Of a stretch of DNA of 64,000 nucleotides, positions 1 to 11,369 are shown piece by piece (positions within the stretch are counted from its first letter, which is position 1; the number at the start of each line of letters is the position of its first letter). Both the position numbers and the translations under genes were made by a program. This stretch comes from Paraphysomonas bandaiensis (Eukaryota > Chrysophyceae), in NCBI GenBank assembly GCA_965644295.1, contig CBFFRP010000097.1, forward strand, positions 62,001 through 126,000, read 5' to 3'. The notes below the pieces were generated by a model. That model was given only the letters and a program-made list of their open reading frames with translations. It searched no databases and was not told the DNA's origin.

Positions 1-607
1 TTATACTTGAATATATCGAAGCCGTTGAATATCTGTAATCTGTAATAAGCTTATGCTATTCATCACAGTTTGTTCTTTTCTCAAATATCTTTGGCACGTA
101 TGTGACTTAACGTTATTACTCATAGGTTAAACTTTATACTGACCTTTGTACTCTCACACTCTCACTCAAATATGATTTATAATAATACAGTGACTGTTCA
201 CATACATACTAGTTCTTCTATGCTAACAGAGAATGGGTTTGTATCTTTGAGCAGTAGCTGTACAGCTTTAAGTTGCTATATAATTATAAGTCAGACGATT
301 AGTTTTAATTTATAGGCGACATTTTTACCTGTAATCGCATATTAGATATGACTTATACCGACATATAAGAGAGCTGTTGGATTCTGGATAAGAAAAACGA
401 AGTTTTAGAATTTAGTGCTAACATAATATTACTTATTTACGAATAAATTTATAATTGACTCCAAAATTCTCTACATCCTTCTCTTCGTCCTCATAAGAGG
501 GATATCAAAACTCAAAAAATTTGATCACCCTAGTGTCGTATATGTGTTAATACACAACATAAGTTTTCAAAGCCATACTTCATTCAGCTTCTACTTCGAA
601 TAAATAT
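1..607. other. AT-rich intergenic DNA, no gene seen
   Basis: This stretch lies downstream of the lipase-like gene. It is AT-rich, with frequent stops in all frames, and I recognise no coding, RNA or repeat feature in it. Confidence 0.5.
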
Positions 608-2463
608 CTATGAGAATATGGACTTGAATAGCTCAGAATTTTTAAGAACAGTCCATCCTGCCATATCAGACAATACGTTCGCCCGTTCGTAGTTTATAAT
701 GCCCCCAGCAGTCATGTAGTGTGGGAAGCCTTTAAACGGCCCCTCGTCTACATCTACACTCAGATCAGCTGCTTCCGCCGGGTCCGATGGCACAAGAAGA
801 TCGTGCATCTCTTCTGATAACTCAGACTCCCATGATGCCAGTCGGCCGAGGTAAACAAATGTTATCTGGGACTTCACACCCGCCGGTACACCCCACCAAT
901 CGTTCTGAACAGTTGTCAGGTTTAAGGTTGCAATGATACCATTTCCTGCAGCTTGAGCCTCCTGTAGAGCCACGACGAGTGGTGCCCAATCGTCCTGAGA
1001 AAACACCTGAATCTTGCTCACATCAAAAGAGCGCTCTTCCCAGTTAGCATAGTCAGAGGGGTAGACGCCAAAAAAAGCGGACAGTTTATCAGTGATCTGT
1101 TCTTTGGAAGGTGCATCATTGTACACATCCCATTTCTCACTTGTCTGCAACGGCGTTCTCGAATTGACAAACAATACAATTTTTTCGACCCGTCTCTGCA
1201 GAAGTGATATAAGAAGCATATTCTCATAGCTACCGCCATCACAGAATAGTGTATCTCTCGACTTGGGGGTACGGTCCGCTGGAGACCAATAGTCGAAATG
1301 TAAACCAAATTTATCGGCCAAATCGTCTGGGAGAGTCTCAAATAGCGCACCGGGGGCATAGCTACTCGCACCACCAGCATACCGGATATCGAACACTTCT
1401 TCAGGTTCGGGAACAGAAAGGTCGCCGGAAACTTCGGACGACCGAAGGCCGAGTAGAGGAGCAGACCCATAGCGGCCAAACGCAAATGGTTCAACAGCCC
1501 CTCCCATGCGGATGGTATGGTTCCTACCCAAGTGATACTGGTACACAACGTCCTCTGCAATATCTATTCAGTAAAAATATATGATAAACATATAGTCCCA
1601 CACACCTGTGCGTAGCTGGCCGATGTATAGTGGTGTGACCTCCATCATTGTGAAATTTCTCTTCTCACTACTATAGGGTGATCCATCAGTCGGCCCAACC
1701 AGACCCGTGCCAACGATAGGAAACGGGCGATTCACGTTTGTGGGAAGCAGGAATAACTCATCTTCTAACGATGGGTTTCGACTTTTGATGTCTGCAACAG
1801 TGTCAGCGTCCCATGAGAATCGAGCGCCTGGAGCAACACCAACAGGTGCGAAGTACGTCTCCTGTGTGGCATACGCCCAACCATCAGCCAGACCATCTGT
1901 CACATTCTCTTTAACGGAGTTGAGCATCAAAGAAACGAAGTTTGTCTGAGTGAAGCGACGAACACAAGATGGGTCCATTTTTTGTAGGTCATCTCTATTT
2001 ATGTCACTGGGTTCAACAATCGGACCGAGAAGAGTAGAATCATCCACATCCTAAATCCATAAAATAAAATAAACCTAAAAATACTAAACACATTACCAGC
2101 TGTGAGTACGAAAAGGTTAAAGTTGCCCATGACCCTCCACTTATACCCGTGAGATAACGAATATTAGGTATGAGTCCTGTGTACGTATACCCCATCAGTG
2201 CATGCATTCAAACTCACAGACTTATTACCCAATTCACTGAGTGCTGATAAGTACCCAATAGACGCCAAATAAGATCTTGATCCTCCACCAGTGAATGCTA
2301 TACCAGTGTTAGGGCGTGCTTGTATGTTAGGGTTGGATAGCTCAGGGAAATCAGAGGGAACAGGATAGCTATCTGCAGACTGCCATGCTGTTGTTTTTAA
2401 ATTACCGTATACAGCAATGAAGAGCTGGGATGATAGTAGACAGAAGGTTAGGATGAGGTTCAT
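608..2463 (-). CDS. Secreted cPLA2/patatin-superfamily phospholipase-like protein
   Basis: Four-exon gene read on the minus strand. The first exon starts with a hydrophobic signal peptide (MNLILTFCLLSSQLFIAVYG) and then carries an oxyanion-hole motif, TGGGSRS. A GTAATA donor at about 2219 joins it in frame to an exon encoding the nucleophile elbow TGISGGSW (about 2120-2160). The third exon (about 1607-2047) has no motif I recognise. The last exon (to 608) carries FCDGGSYENM, which fits the catalytic Asp of the Ser-Asp dyad seen in cPLA2, lysophospholipase and patatin-type enzymes. From family knowledge the likely reaction is hydrolysis of a phospholipid or other acyl ester outside the cell or in the secretory pathway. 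The substrate is not predictable. It is divergent from the VOC gene, with a 464 bp gap. The lipase family is well supported; the exact subfamily is not. Confidence 0.8.
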
Positions 2464-2927
2464 TGTAATGGGAGGGATATTGTGATGCAGTGGTTATAAT
2501 AATGAAGGGATGTATATGTATATATATATATATGCCATATTATGGTATGGCAACAACAAAATACGCCCTCCAAACTGCTGCTGGATGTGTATCAGTGAGC
2601 AGGAGTACATTGCAGGGTTTTCTATGAAAAAATGGCACTTTTCCCTCCAAAGCCTACAGTATACTGGTGATCAAAAAATACAGTATACCGATTTTCTGTA
2701 AATCGCGAAATATCGCGAGTGCGCTGACTCTCATATACAGCAGTATGTTTGCTGAAGGCAGGAAGCTGCAAAGATACTTCTGCAAGCAAGACGTGCTCCT
2801 GATAGACGCACAGACAGTCGTGTATATATGAATCTGTGTGTATGACCCACATATGCATCTGATAAGATACACAAACAGTCATAGTATAATATAATACACT
2901 AATCCATCACAACTAATCAAACAAAAC
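2464..2927. promoter_or_regulatory. Divergent intergenic promoter region with TATACAGCAGTAT motif
   Basis: This 464 bp gap separates two divergent starts. It contains a (TA)n run near 2516-2532, CAGTATACTG at 2657-2666 and TATACAGCAGTAT at 2734-2746. The same motif recurs upstream of other genes in the window. Regulatory function is inferred from position and recurrence only. Confidence 0.4.
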
Positions 2928-3848
2928 ATGTCAATCAGTCAACTTAAACCCATCGCACCAGTTATTCGATATGCTCATCTTGGAATAGCTGTGACAGATT
3001 TCACTCAATCGATTGATTTTTTTAGTCGATTAGGATTTGAGTTACTCTCATGTGGATCCTCTCATATGAGAGTTATGAAAAATAAGGGAGGACTTGATCT
3101 TCATTTATTTCAATGTGATCAGAATATATCAGATGGAAAGAATCTGTTGATGGATATGCAAGGGATAAAGTACCCGGGTCACACGCATGCTGCTTTTAGT
3201 GTCCCGACTGTCCCTGGAGTAAAGGCTTACTTTGAGAATAATGGGGTGGGAATATCTGGTACCCGAGGAGTGTCTGCTGAGCGAACCCTTGCTGCTGTAT
3301 TTGTCAGGGATCCAGACCGAACAACTTTTGAGTTTGAGAATAATTTTGGCCCGGACGAAGATGTGGAGGTCACTGGAGATATGCTCGGCTATCCTCAGAG
3401 CATTGATCATGTTGGAATTAGAGTCTCGAATCCAGAAGAGCGCTGGGTGTGGTATGCAGAGAAACTTGGGTTCAACATCTCCGTTTCCAAGTATGTTGCC
3501 AATGAGGATCCGTTGAAGAATACCCATCCTTGGATATGCCGGACTGATACGGGGGCCATCATTAACTTTCTTGTTAATGCGAATACATCTGCGGATGGAA
3601 ATATATTGTGTAACGAAGCGGATGGTGTTCGGCCTGGGATCGTGTACATTGCCTATGAAGTCGAGGACGTGGGTACAGCGGCAGAGCGTTTAACTGCGGC
3701 TGGGGTTGAGGTCGTGTGGGAAAAAGACCTGGAGACTGCAGGATGGGGACTCAGAGACCGCCACATACTTTCTCCCACAGATACACAGTCCATTTTTATT
3801 CGAGACGGAGATTTGAATTTGGTGCGACTTGTGAGCGCTTCTTCCTAA
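2928..3848 (+). CDS. Two-module VOC (glyoxalase/dioxygenase-fold) protein
   Basis: Intronless 306-residue ORF. It has two vicinal-oxygen-chelate modules in tandem. The first opens with YAHLGIAVTDFTQSIDFF (about residues 15-32), and the second with IDHVGIRVSNPEERWVWY (about residues 159-176). Candidate metal ligands in module 1 are the His of YAHLGI, a His in GHTHAAF and the Glu of TFEFENNFG. Module 2 has DHVGI and ends in a QSIFIRDGDLN strand. The family includes glyoxalase I, extradiol dioxygenases and 4-hydroxyphenylpyruvate dioxygenase. The HPPD C-terminal signature is not evident and the protein is shorter than HPPD, so I would not assign a substrate. It has no signal peptide and is likely cytosolic. 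It is convergent with the dehydrogenase gene at 4234. Confidence 0.8.
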   Translation: MSISQLKPIAPVIRYAHLGIAVTDFTQSIDFFSRLGFELLSCGSSHMRVMKNKGGLDLHLFQCDQNISDGKNLLMDMQGIKYPGHTHAAFSVPTVPGVKAYFENNGVGISGTRGVSAERTLAAVFVRDPDRTTFEFENNFGPDEDVEVTGDMLGYPQSIDHVGIRVSNPEERWVWYAEKLGFNISVSKYVANEDPLKNTHPWICRTDTGAIINFLVNANTSADGNILCNEADGVRPGIVYIAYEVEDVGTAAERLTAAGVEVVWEKDLETAGWGLRDRHILSPTDTQSIFIRDGDLNLVRLVSASS

Positions 3849-4233
3849 ACCAGAGGCTTGATGCATGCAAGGATAGAAAAAGTCCGTTTTCAGTTGAAAT
3901 TTAGCACGCAGTATTGAATGGAAGTTAATAGTTGCGATTATATATAAATTATATTAAAATACAGAGCGAGTGTCAAGCTTTTAAGTTCAAGTTGAAACCA
4001 TATATGCATAAATACAGTATACATTCTACACTTTACACCTATGCCTATTTTTTGATACTATATAGTGCAAGCGGTCTATTGTTCACAAAGGTTGGCTGCA
4101 CTCATATTGATTTAATAGCAACTCATTTCACGAATGTATGAAGTTAGAAAATATTGGCTACAATGCCTTGTACACAGTCACGCAAGTCTATACTTAGATA
4201 CTAGATACACGCAGGATGTATAGTACGGCACCA

Positions 4234-6273
4234 TTACTCGAAAGGAAACACAGGAAATTTCGTTTTTATTCCAGGAAGAGATTCTCTCAAGTCTCTCATA
4301 TCCTGAAGAAGTGCTGGCGGTACCATAACACCACCAGCAGCGGTGCGATATTGCCTGCTGTCCCACTCTGGTTCTCCAGCTGCAAAAACAAATAATGATA
4401 GTTACAGGGATGCGAAAGCAGAACTGACCTGTCCATATTCTTCCCGGCCCGGTGGGATCTTTCTTACTCTCTCTCAAGAATCTCAGAAACTCTCCAGTAT
4501 TTCTTTTGAATGTATTCAAGCTGCATATGGCCTCCACATCAATAGCTAGGAAAAAATGTCCCAGAGGCATGGAGCGTGGTGCTCCAGTGTCCGGATTCAC
4601 CCCTAACAGAAATTTTATCAAAGACTAAACTTAAGGCGGATCTCACCAGAGAGTAGTGACCCAAAGTCCCCAGACTGAAATGCAATACTTAAGATTTCAA
4701 CCACAGCTGCCCACCCATATCCTTTGTACCCTCCTAATACATCACCTGCACCTCCAAGCGGACACAATGCACATAAGCCCTTAACCATATCCCGTAGGAT
4801 TCCCTAAAAACATACTGTCATACAAGTCGCAGAATATAATTGCTGCATCTGCTGCGACTCAAGTAACATCAACACTACGTTGTATACATACCTCCGTATC
4901 CGTTCTTTCGTTACCGTCATTGTCAATAACCATTCCCTTCGGTGTGGCCTGCCCTAGCCTTGCATACTTTTCAATTTTTCCTCTACAACATAACCATCAC
5001 AGCAGCAAAATAGTATATAATTTAATTTTACTATGTTGATGACAAAGCATAGTAAAGTAAGGTGATTTAATTGTACAAGACCTCTGATTAATTGACGTAG
5101 CGCAGTCAATAACGAATGGAAACGGTTCATCTGTGGGAACTACAGTGTATACATCAAAAATGTTTCAGTTTAGATGCGTCGCATACTTCCAAACGTTAGT
5201 GGGTTGGTGCCCATACACGGCTGTTCATATATATAAAAAATCAAAGATGTCATATCTGAGGAGATTTACCTGGACTCCAAAAGTAGGGGCAATAGATGGG
5301 CGGGCATTCGTTCCAGTAAGTCCTTTGTAAGGAATATCACCACAGATCACAGACGATGCAGTAGATCATACCAATACAGCCCCTCTCAGTTGCCATGGTT
5401 GCGTAGTATCCAGCAATACCGTACTAATAAATAAAAGTGAGACGAGACAAGCTCTAGACAGTAATCATACGTGGGTCGAATTTCTTGCCACGACAAATCC
5501 CACACCATGTGTCTTCGCTTTCTCTATCGCCAGATTCATACTAAAAATAGAAGAAGTAAAGTCGTGATATTACTTCAAAGTCAGATTTTATACCAGTGAG
5601 GGCCGATGTATAGTCCAAGTCCAAGGTTACCATCGACCATAGCAGTTGTTGCTGTCTCGCTTACTACATCAATAGGGGCATGCGGCTTCAGAATTCCTTT
5701 CGCAATACGATCGAAATAGATTGGCTTCAGTCGGCCAATACCGTGACTAAACGATATACAACATCAACACGAAAGTAGAAGTAAATGGTACTTACCTGTC
5801 AATTCCTCTCTTATCAGCTTCAATAAGAACATTAGCAGACACTCTGGCTTCAGCTTCCGGCACCCCGATAGCAAGGAAACATTCCACCTCAATAGCAATA
5901 TAACTTCATTGTCATAAAAACAAATCATATCATTACCATGAAGTTCTCCAGGTAATCGAAATCTAATCGTACAGACCCTTCAAGTGGTTCTTCTTCATGT
6001 GGCCCTTGACTACTTTTGATAGAAGGATCTGGAAAAAAACACTCCCCTATTTTGACAATCAAATCATCTCTAAATAAGTGTTATTAACTCTATCATCAAG
6101 AATCAGCCTATCAACCTTGATCCACCTTCAGATAGAAACGATTTGATAGTTAACCTGTACTCCTCTGCCACCTCTTCACTGATGCGGCCCAGATCACCCG
6201 CCTGACTTATCAGACTAGATGCATGACAACGCAATTGTTCAATTGCATCTACATTCTTTCCTGAATTCGACAT
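4234..6273 (-). CDS. LDH2-type malate/L-lactate dehydrogenase family oxidoreductase
   Basis: A gene of about ten exons on the minus strand. Decisive segments are EADKRGIDSHGIGRLKP (RGxDSHG motif), VDGNLGLGLYIGPH, GVGFVVARNSTHYGIAGYY, FPFVIDCATS, GGYKGYGWAAVVEILS and the C-terminal block NPDTGAPRSMPLGHFFLAID. The last intron (about 4381-4433) joins RIWT to AGEPEWDSRQYR, and the protein ends FPVFPFE before a TAA at 4234-4236. The family (also called malate/L-sulfolactate/ureidoglycolate dehydrogenases) uses NAD(P)H to reduce 2-oxo acids. The substrate is not readable here. The start used is the ATG of MSNSGKN at 6273; an upstream in-frame Met at 6366 is possible. Either way there is an N-terminal extension of roughly 80-90 residues before the usual LDH2 start. 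The extension is unexplained and may include mis-joined exons. Confidence 0.85.
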
Positions 6274-6370
6274 GAGTGGCTCTGGTTCGTCTGTTGAGTT
6301 ATGAACGTGTTCAATATGGAATATAGTCACATTCAAGTCAGCAATCTGTACGCATGATGAGTACACTTTT

Positions 6371-6388
6371 GTATACTGCTGTATATGG
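6371..6388. promoter_or_regulatory. GTATACTGCTGTATATGG motif upstream of the LDH2 gene
   Basis: It lies about 100 bp upstream of the chosen start of the dehydrogenase gene and resembles motifs upstream of many other genes here. Related sequences follow at 6451-6464 and 6508-6530. Promoter role is inferred. Confidence 0.35.
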
Positions 6389-6424
6389 ATCTCACCAGTG
6401 TGTATCTTCCTTTATCAGCCAATG

Positions 6425-8089
6425 TAAAGTCGGTTATCAGAACTGATTGGTATATACAGCAGAGCAGAATGATTTTTGGGGGATTTTAGAAACCAACCTC
6501 CATAGGCATACAGCAGTTTATCGGTATACGCGCAGTATGACTGTGTACATATACACAATCGGATTGCCGTGCTTCAACTACTGTGTATTGGGGAAGGGGT
6601 CATTCCCAGGTTGCCCTCATTGTCACTTCTGCGTGCTGCAACTATATACGTCAGAGCCACTCCATCCGAAGCATCAAATTGTTCCATATTCATTTACATT
6701 CATAATTTAGTGCCACAGAAGAGTGAAGGAGTGCAGCAATAATCATAGCTTAGCACAGTGAGGGCTCAACTACGAACCAGAAGCAAACATGGATGATTTC
6801 ATATATGAGGTATTACCATTATCTGATTGTTTCAATCCCACCCACTCACCTCTATTTTCACTCCTAGGCATACTTTAAGTGTCACTCCAAGACCTTTTTG
6901 TCCTCCGACTGCACTCTCTCAGAAGGGGATTTGGTTACTGTACAGTCAGAGCGAGGATTTGATGTGGGAGTCATCAATCGCAACATTCCGAAATCATCTC
7001 CTTATTTTTCTATCACACGAAGTGCATCGAAATTAAGGATTTTGTCGAGGTTAAATGAATCAGAGAAGCATCGATTGCAGAGTAAACTATCAGCTGAAAA
7101 CGACGCTCTGGAGAAAAGCCGCAGAATATGCAACGATTTTGGACTGCACGGTGTTATTGCTTTGTTAAAAACGGAGTTTCAGTTTGATTCCAGGAAGATC
7201 ACTGTTATGTATCAGGGTGTAATAGAGGCATCAAATGTCAATACTTTTAACAATTTCCAGGAATTTTTGCGACGAAAATTCGAAGCAGATGTATGCATGG
7301 AGAGGGTCACGAATGGTGTTCAAGGGGTGCGAGAACTGTGTAAACTTGAGAGTCGGTATATATACCTTTCCCGGCTCTCGCCAATATATGATGAGAATGT
7401 GCCTGATCCCTCTTTACATTCACGGCCTTCACGGAGGAATCAGTGCTCTCCGCCACCTGTTGGTCTAACAGTCAGCACCCCAGAGCCGTGTTCCCCTGGA
7501 CGGAACTGCCCAGTTCCACCTCGTGCCCCGGACTACTGTTCTCCTGTGATGGACCGAAGAGATTACCACGCTCCATGTAATACTCTTTCACCAGTCATCA
7601 AACACCATCATAAATCTGGTTATAGTGATATTGACTACTCAACCACATCGTTTCAACCTCAGTTGAATATTCCAATAATTTCTTGTCGGTCGTTCTCTAC
7701 TCCGTCCTACAGTTCTCATCCTGTAGTGAACGACTCTTTATCTCCACACCCCTCTCAGCCACCGTATGTAGTACCCCCTGCAGTGGCTGGACTCATATCA
7801 TGCCCTCGACCAGTTTTTCCAGAAGATCACCATCATTTCCAGAATATGGTACTCTGAGACTACACGATACTAGTATGTTTTCATATTCATAGTATTTTAT
7901 AAAGGGACATTGTCATCATTGTTTTTTGTCTTATACCACTCAACTTCGAGACACTATATGGAGTGGATATAATCCTTTACACGTAAAGTTTTTGCTGCTT
8001 CTTTTTAAGTGCTATCATCAATTGTTTCTTGTGGATTGTATTGTATACTCTACACATGTAGAGGATAATAATCGTTTTATTGTTAATTG
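6425..8089 (+). repeat. Tandem duplication, copy 1 (carries PSP1-domain gene A)
   Basis: The segment from about 6571 to 8089 is nearly identical to about 9311-10831, including promoter, microexon, intron, coding region and 3' flank. A weaker match continues upstream (about 6425-6470 against 8932-8970, sharing GAACTGATTGGT). The offset is about 2.75 kb in the same orientation. A short degenerate third copy of the 3' end appears near 8097-8160 (TAATAATTGTTTTACTGTTA). Confidence 0.85.
6789..7857 (+). CDS. PSP1 C-terminal-domain protein, copy A
   Basis: Two exons. The 21 nt first exon (6789-6809, MDDFIYE) is followed by a 58 nt intron (GTATTA to CCTAG), and exon 2 runs 6868-7857 in the same phase. 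The protein is about 337 residues. Residues roughly 20-155 match the PSP1 C-terminal domain: GDLVTVQSERGFDVGV, a helix with RLNESEKHRLQSKL, then LLKTEFQFDSRKITVMYQG, equivalent to the family's AEYQFDRKKLTFYF strand. The C-terminal half is a low-complexity Ser/Pro/His-rich tail. Yeast Psp1 was found as a suppressor of DNA polymerase alpha mutations, and bacterial members are signalling proteins; the role here is unknown. The domain assignment is by motif recognition. The tail could be disordered. Confidence 0.78.
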
Positions 8090-8930
8090 AAACGGATAAT
8101 ATTTTTCTTGCGATTTAATTGCTTACCCAACACATGTGATTGGTAATAATTGTTTTACTGTTATGTAAATGATGATTATATTCGGTCAGGAAAAGTTTAT
8201 GCGGCCATCAACTTTCTAGAAGAATCAGGTATACTGTGGTTTGGTGAAAATGGTAATGCACAGCCACCTACGTTCTGCCAAATGCTGAGAAATTATACTT
8301 TCCGTTGTGCCATGTTACTAATTGTTGGTAACTGGTACACTGCCTTTATATTATATATGAAATATGAAGATTCTAAAATAGAATAACTGTATAAGATTGT
8401 TAATTAATTAGTGGTAAAGATGCAACTGATCAATTTAACTACTTCGAAAGATACTCATGTAAGCTTTTACATATTTGAGCGCCATTTTAAAGAGAGCAGG
8501 TTAGCGACGATTTCTTTAATGTACTCTACATCACTCAAATTCTTGAGTAAAATCTCTCAATTTCTATAGCAAAAAGCACTCAAACCAACACTACCTGAAC
8601 ATGACGACATTTCAAACATGTGCAGAAGATTTACTATACAGAACCAAAGAGCATCACTAGCTGTTATACTGCATTATATTTTCAGTAATGTTCACATCAA
8701 TGCAACAGTGGTAATAATTCCTCTCGACTAGAACAGGAATATCATATATTTGACATTGTTGTAGCTGCCTATTTACAATGACTAAAGTGCTTATTACTCT
8801 GAGAGTATATCCTGGAATGGGATATCACTGAGTGGACATGTAGTGGGAAATAGTCTCTATACTATTTCTAAATACCTTAAATTAAGCTATCAATCATATG
8901 GGAGAGCTGTGTGTGACATATAGCAACCAA
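7858..8930. other. AT-rich spacer between the two PSP1 genes
   Basis: Apart from the duplicated 3' flank up to about 8089 and its degenerate echo near 8097-8160, I see no gene. The small reading frames here are AT-rich and have no recognisable domain. Confidence 0.4.
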
Positions 8931-8931
8931 T

Positions 8932-10831
8932 GGAAAGTCGGTTGTTGGAACTGATTGGTTCATACAGAGCAGAAATTGGAGACATAAGATTTTGCTTGAC
9001 GAGTTTCAGTATACCATGCTGTATACTTAGGAACTCTGTGTGTGGGAATAAGTCGATCCAGCGGAATATGTCGATCCAGCAAACAAATCCTGGCTTTTTT
9101 GATGCATGTTGTTTTTTGACGAATATATTTTTGTCGCTTTTTTTGCGGATCGACATATTCCGATCATATACGTTGTATAAACGGTATACAGGCATGAGTC
9201 ACAGCAAACAACAACGTGGAGACACACACTATAACCAATCATCATAAACACACACTCATGAATTAATTTCTATTGGATCAATATAACTGTCAGAGGAGAG
9301 AATCAGAATGCCGTGCTTCAGCTACTGTGTATTGGGGAAGGGGTCATTCCCAGGATGCCCTAATTGTCACTTCAGCGTACTGCAACTATATACGTCAGAG
9401 CCACTCCATCCGAAGCATCATATTGCTCAATAATATATAGCAATTTTCATAATTTAGTGCCACAGAAGAGTGAAGGGGTGCAGCAATAATCATAGCTTAG
9501 CACAGTGAGGGCTCAACTACGAACCAGAAGCAAACATGGATGATTTCATATATGAGGTATTACCATTATCTGATTGTCTCAATCCCACCCACTCACCTCT
9601 ATTTTCACTCCTAGGCATACTTTAAGTGTCACTCCAAGACCTTTTTGTCCTCCGACTGCACTCTATCAGAAGGGGATTTGGTTACTGTACAGTCAGAGCG
9701 AGGATTTGATGTGGGAGTCATCAATCGCAACATTCCGAAATCATCTCCTTATTTTTCTATCACACGAAGTGCATCGAAATTAAGGATTTTGTCGAGGTTA
9801 AATGAATCAGAGAAGCATCGATTGCAGAGTAAACTATCAGCTGAAAACGACGCTCTGGAGAAAAGCCGCAGAATATGCAACGATTTTGGACTGCACGGTG
9901 TTATTGCTTTGTTAAAAACGGAGTTTCAGTTTGATTCCAGGAAGATCACTGTTATGTATCAGGGTGTAATAGAGACATCAAAGATCAATACTTTTAACAA
10001 TTTCCAGGAATTTTTGCGACGGGAATTCGAAGCAGATGTATGCATGGAGAGGGTCACGAATGGTGTTCAAGGGGTGCGAGAACTGTGTAAACTTGAGAGT
10101 CGGTATATATACCTTTCCCGGCTCTCGCCAATATATGATGAGAATGTGCCTGACCCCTCTTTACATTCACGGCCTTCACGGAGAAATCAGTGCTCTCCGC
10201 CACCTGTTGGTCTAACAGTCAGTACCCCAGATCCGTGTTCGCCTGGACCCAACTGTCCAGTTCCACCCCGTGCCCCGGACCACTATTCTCCTGTGATGGA
10301 CCGAAGAGATTACCACGCTCCATGTAATACTCTTTCACCAGTCATCAAACACCATCATAAATCTGGTTATAGCGATATTGACTACTCAACCACATCGTTT
10401 CAACCTCAGTTGGGAATTCCTATAATTTCTTGTCGGTCGTTCTCTACTCCGTCCTACAGTTCTCATCCTGTAGTGAACGACTCTTTATCTCCACACCCTT
10501 CTCAGCCACCGAATGTAGTATCCCCTGCAGTGGCTGGACTCATATCATGCCCTCGACCAGTTTTTCCAGAAGATCACCATCATTTCCAGAATATGGTACT
10601 CTGAGACTACACGATACTAGTATATATTCATATTCATAGTATTTTATAAAGGGACATAGTCGTCATTGTTTTTTCTCTTATACCACTCAACTTCGAGACA
10701 CTATATGGAGTGGATATAATCCATTACACGTAAAGTTTTCGCTGCTTTTTAAGCGCTATCATCAATTGTTTCTTGTGGATTGTAATGTATACTCTACACA
10801 TGGCAAGGATAATAATTGTTTTATTGTTAAT
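8932..10831 (+). repeat. Tandem duplication, copy 2 (carries PSP1-domain gene B)
   Basis: This is the partner of the 6425-8089 copy. The coding portion is nearly identical. Upstream, about 9030-9160 holds sequence absent from copy 1, including inverted ATCCAGCGGAATATGTCGAT / ATCGACATATTCCGATC segments that could form a hairpin. Confidence 0.85.
9536..10604 (+). CDS. PSP1 C-terminal-domain protein, copy B
   Basis: It has the same two-exon structure as copy A: a 21 nt first exon (9536-9556, MDDFIYE), a 58 nt intron and exon 2 at 9615-10604. The protein is the same length as copy A and differs at about a dozen positions, for example EASNVN to ETSKIN, RRKFEAD to RREFEAD and LNIPIIS to LGIPIIS. 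The frame, the intron and the PSP1 core (GDLVTVQSERGFDVGV and FQFDSRKITVMYQG) are intact. That suggests both copies may be functional, or that the duplication is recent. Function is as uncertain as for copy A. Confidence 0.78.
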
Positions 10832-10851
10832 TGGTTGTGAATTTTACTCGC

Positions 10852-11369
10852 TCATCAGCTTCATATTGAAAGTCTTATTATTAGCAATAGGCGTTAAAAA
10901 CCTGCACCAACTTAGTAGCTAGATGAGGAATGCTAGACAAACTCGTTAGTAGACATCTACCTGTAACTAATCAGTACACACTTCTTTTATCCTACTATTT
11001 AACGCTACGGAAGCTGCTTGTGCGTCCCCGCAAGCACCAAGGTGCGACCACTTCCGCTCTGAGTTCTTAAGGTGAACATCCCGGATGCTTGACTTCAGCA
11101 GGCAGCCCAATACCCCGGTTACCCTTCAGGTGGGCCCTGTCCCGGATGCCCTTGAGGTGGACCCATTCCCGGATGCCTGTTTATTCGTCAGGGCCCAAAG
11201 ACGTCTACACAAGTGACACAAGCATTCGGCTATAAGTGGGCAGAAGAATATCTGCTGACTATGTTTTCGGCTCACGTTAGTTTCCCAGAGAAATAGCTCC
11301 GGTACTTATCCCCCAGAACACCACGAGAAGGTGCGAGTCAGACTTTGTTGAGGGTCATCAGCTTCATAT
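10852..11369 (+). repeat. Interspersed repeat, copy A, with 15 bp target duplication
   Basis: The element spans 10867-11354 (488 bp), from TGAAAGTCTT to TTGTTGAGGG. It is bracketed by a perfect direct repeat, TCATCAGCTTCATAT, at 10852-10866 and 11355-11369. Related copies lie at about 14936-15416, 29073-29345, 33690-34169, 60198-60501 and, inverted, 61588-62094. A target duplication of this length suggests target-primed reverse transcription, as for LINEs and SINEs. There is no poly(A) tail and no ORF. A tRNA B-box-like GGTGCGAGTCC sits close to the 3' end. Confidence 0.8.

Noticed and set aside
2928-3848. Assignment of the VOC protein as 4-hydroxyphenylpyruvate dioxygenase
   Set aside because: It is shorter than HPPD and lacks the expected C-terminal signature. 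Only the fold family is supported.
8150-8386. Plus-strand 78-codon frame
   Set aside because: It is AT-rich, has no domain or splice context, and lies in a decayed duplication flank.
10867-11354. tRNA gene at the GGTGCGAGTCC B-box-like sequence
   Set aside because: No A box at the right distance and no cloverleaf could be drawn. The sequence belongs to the repeat family.
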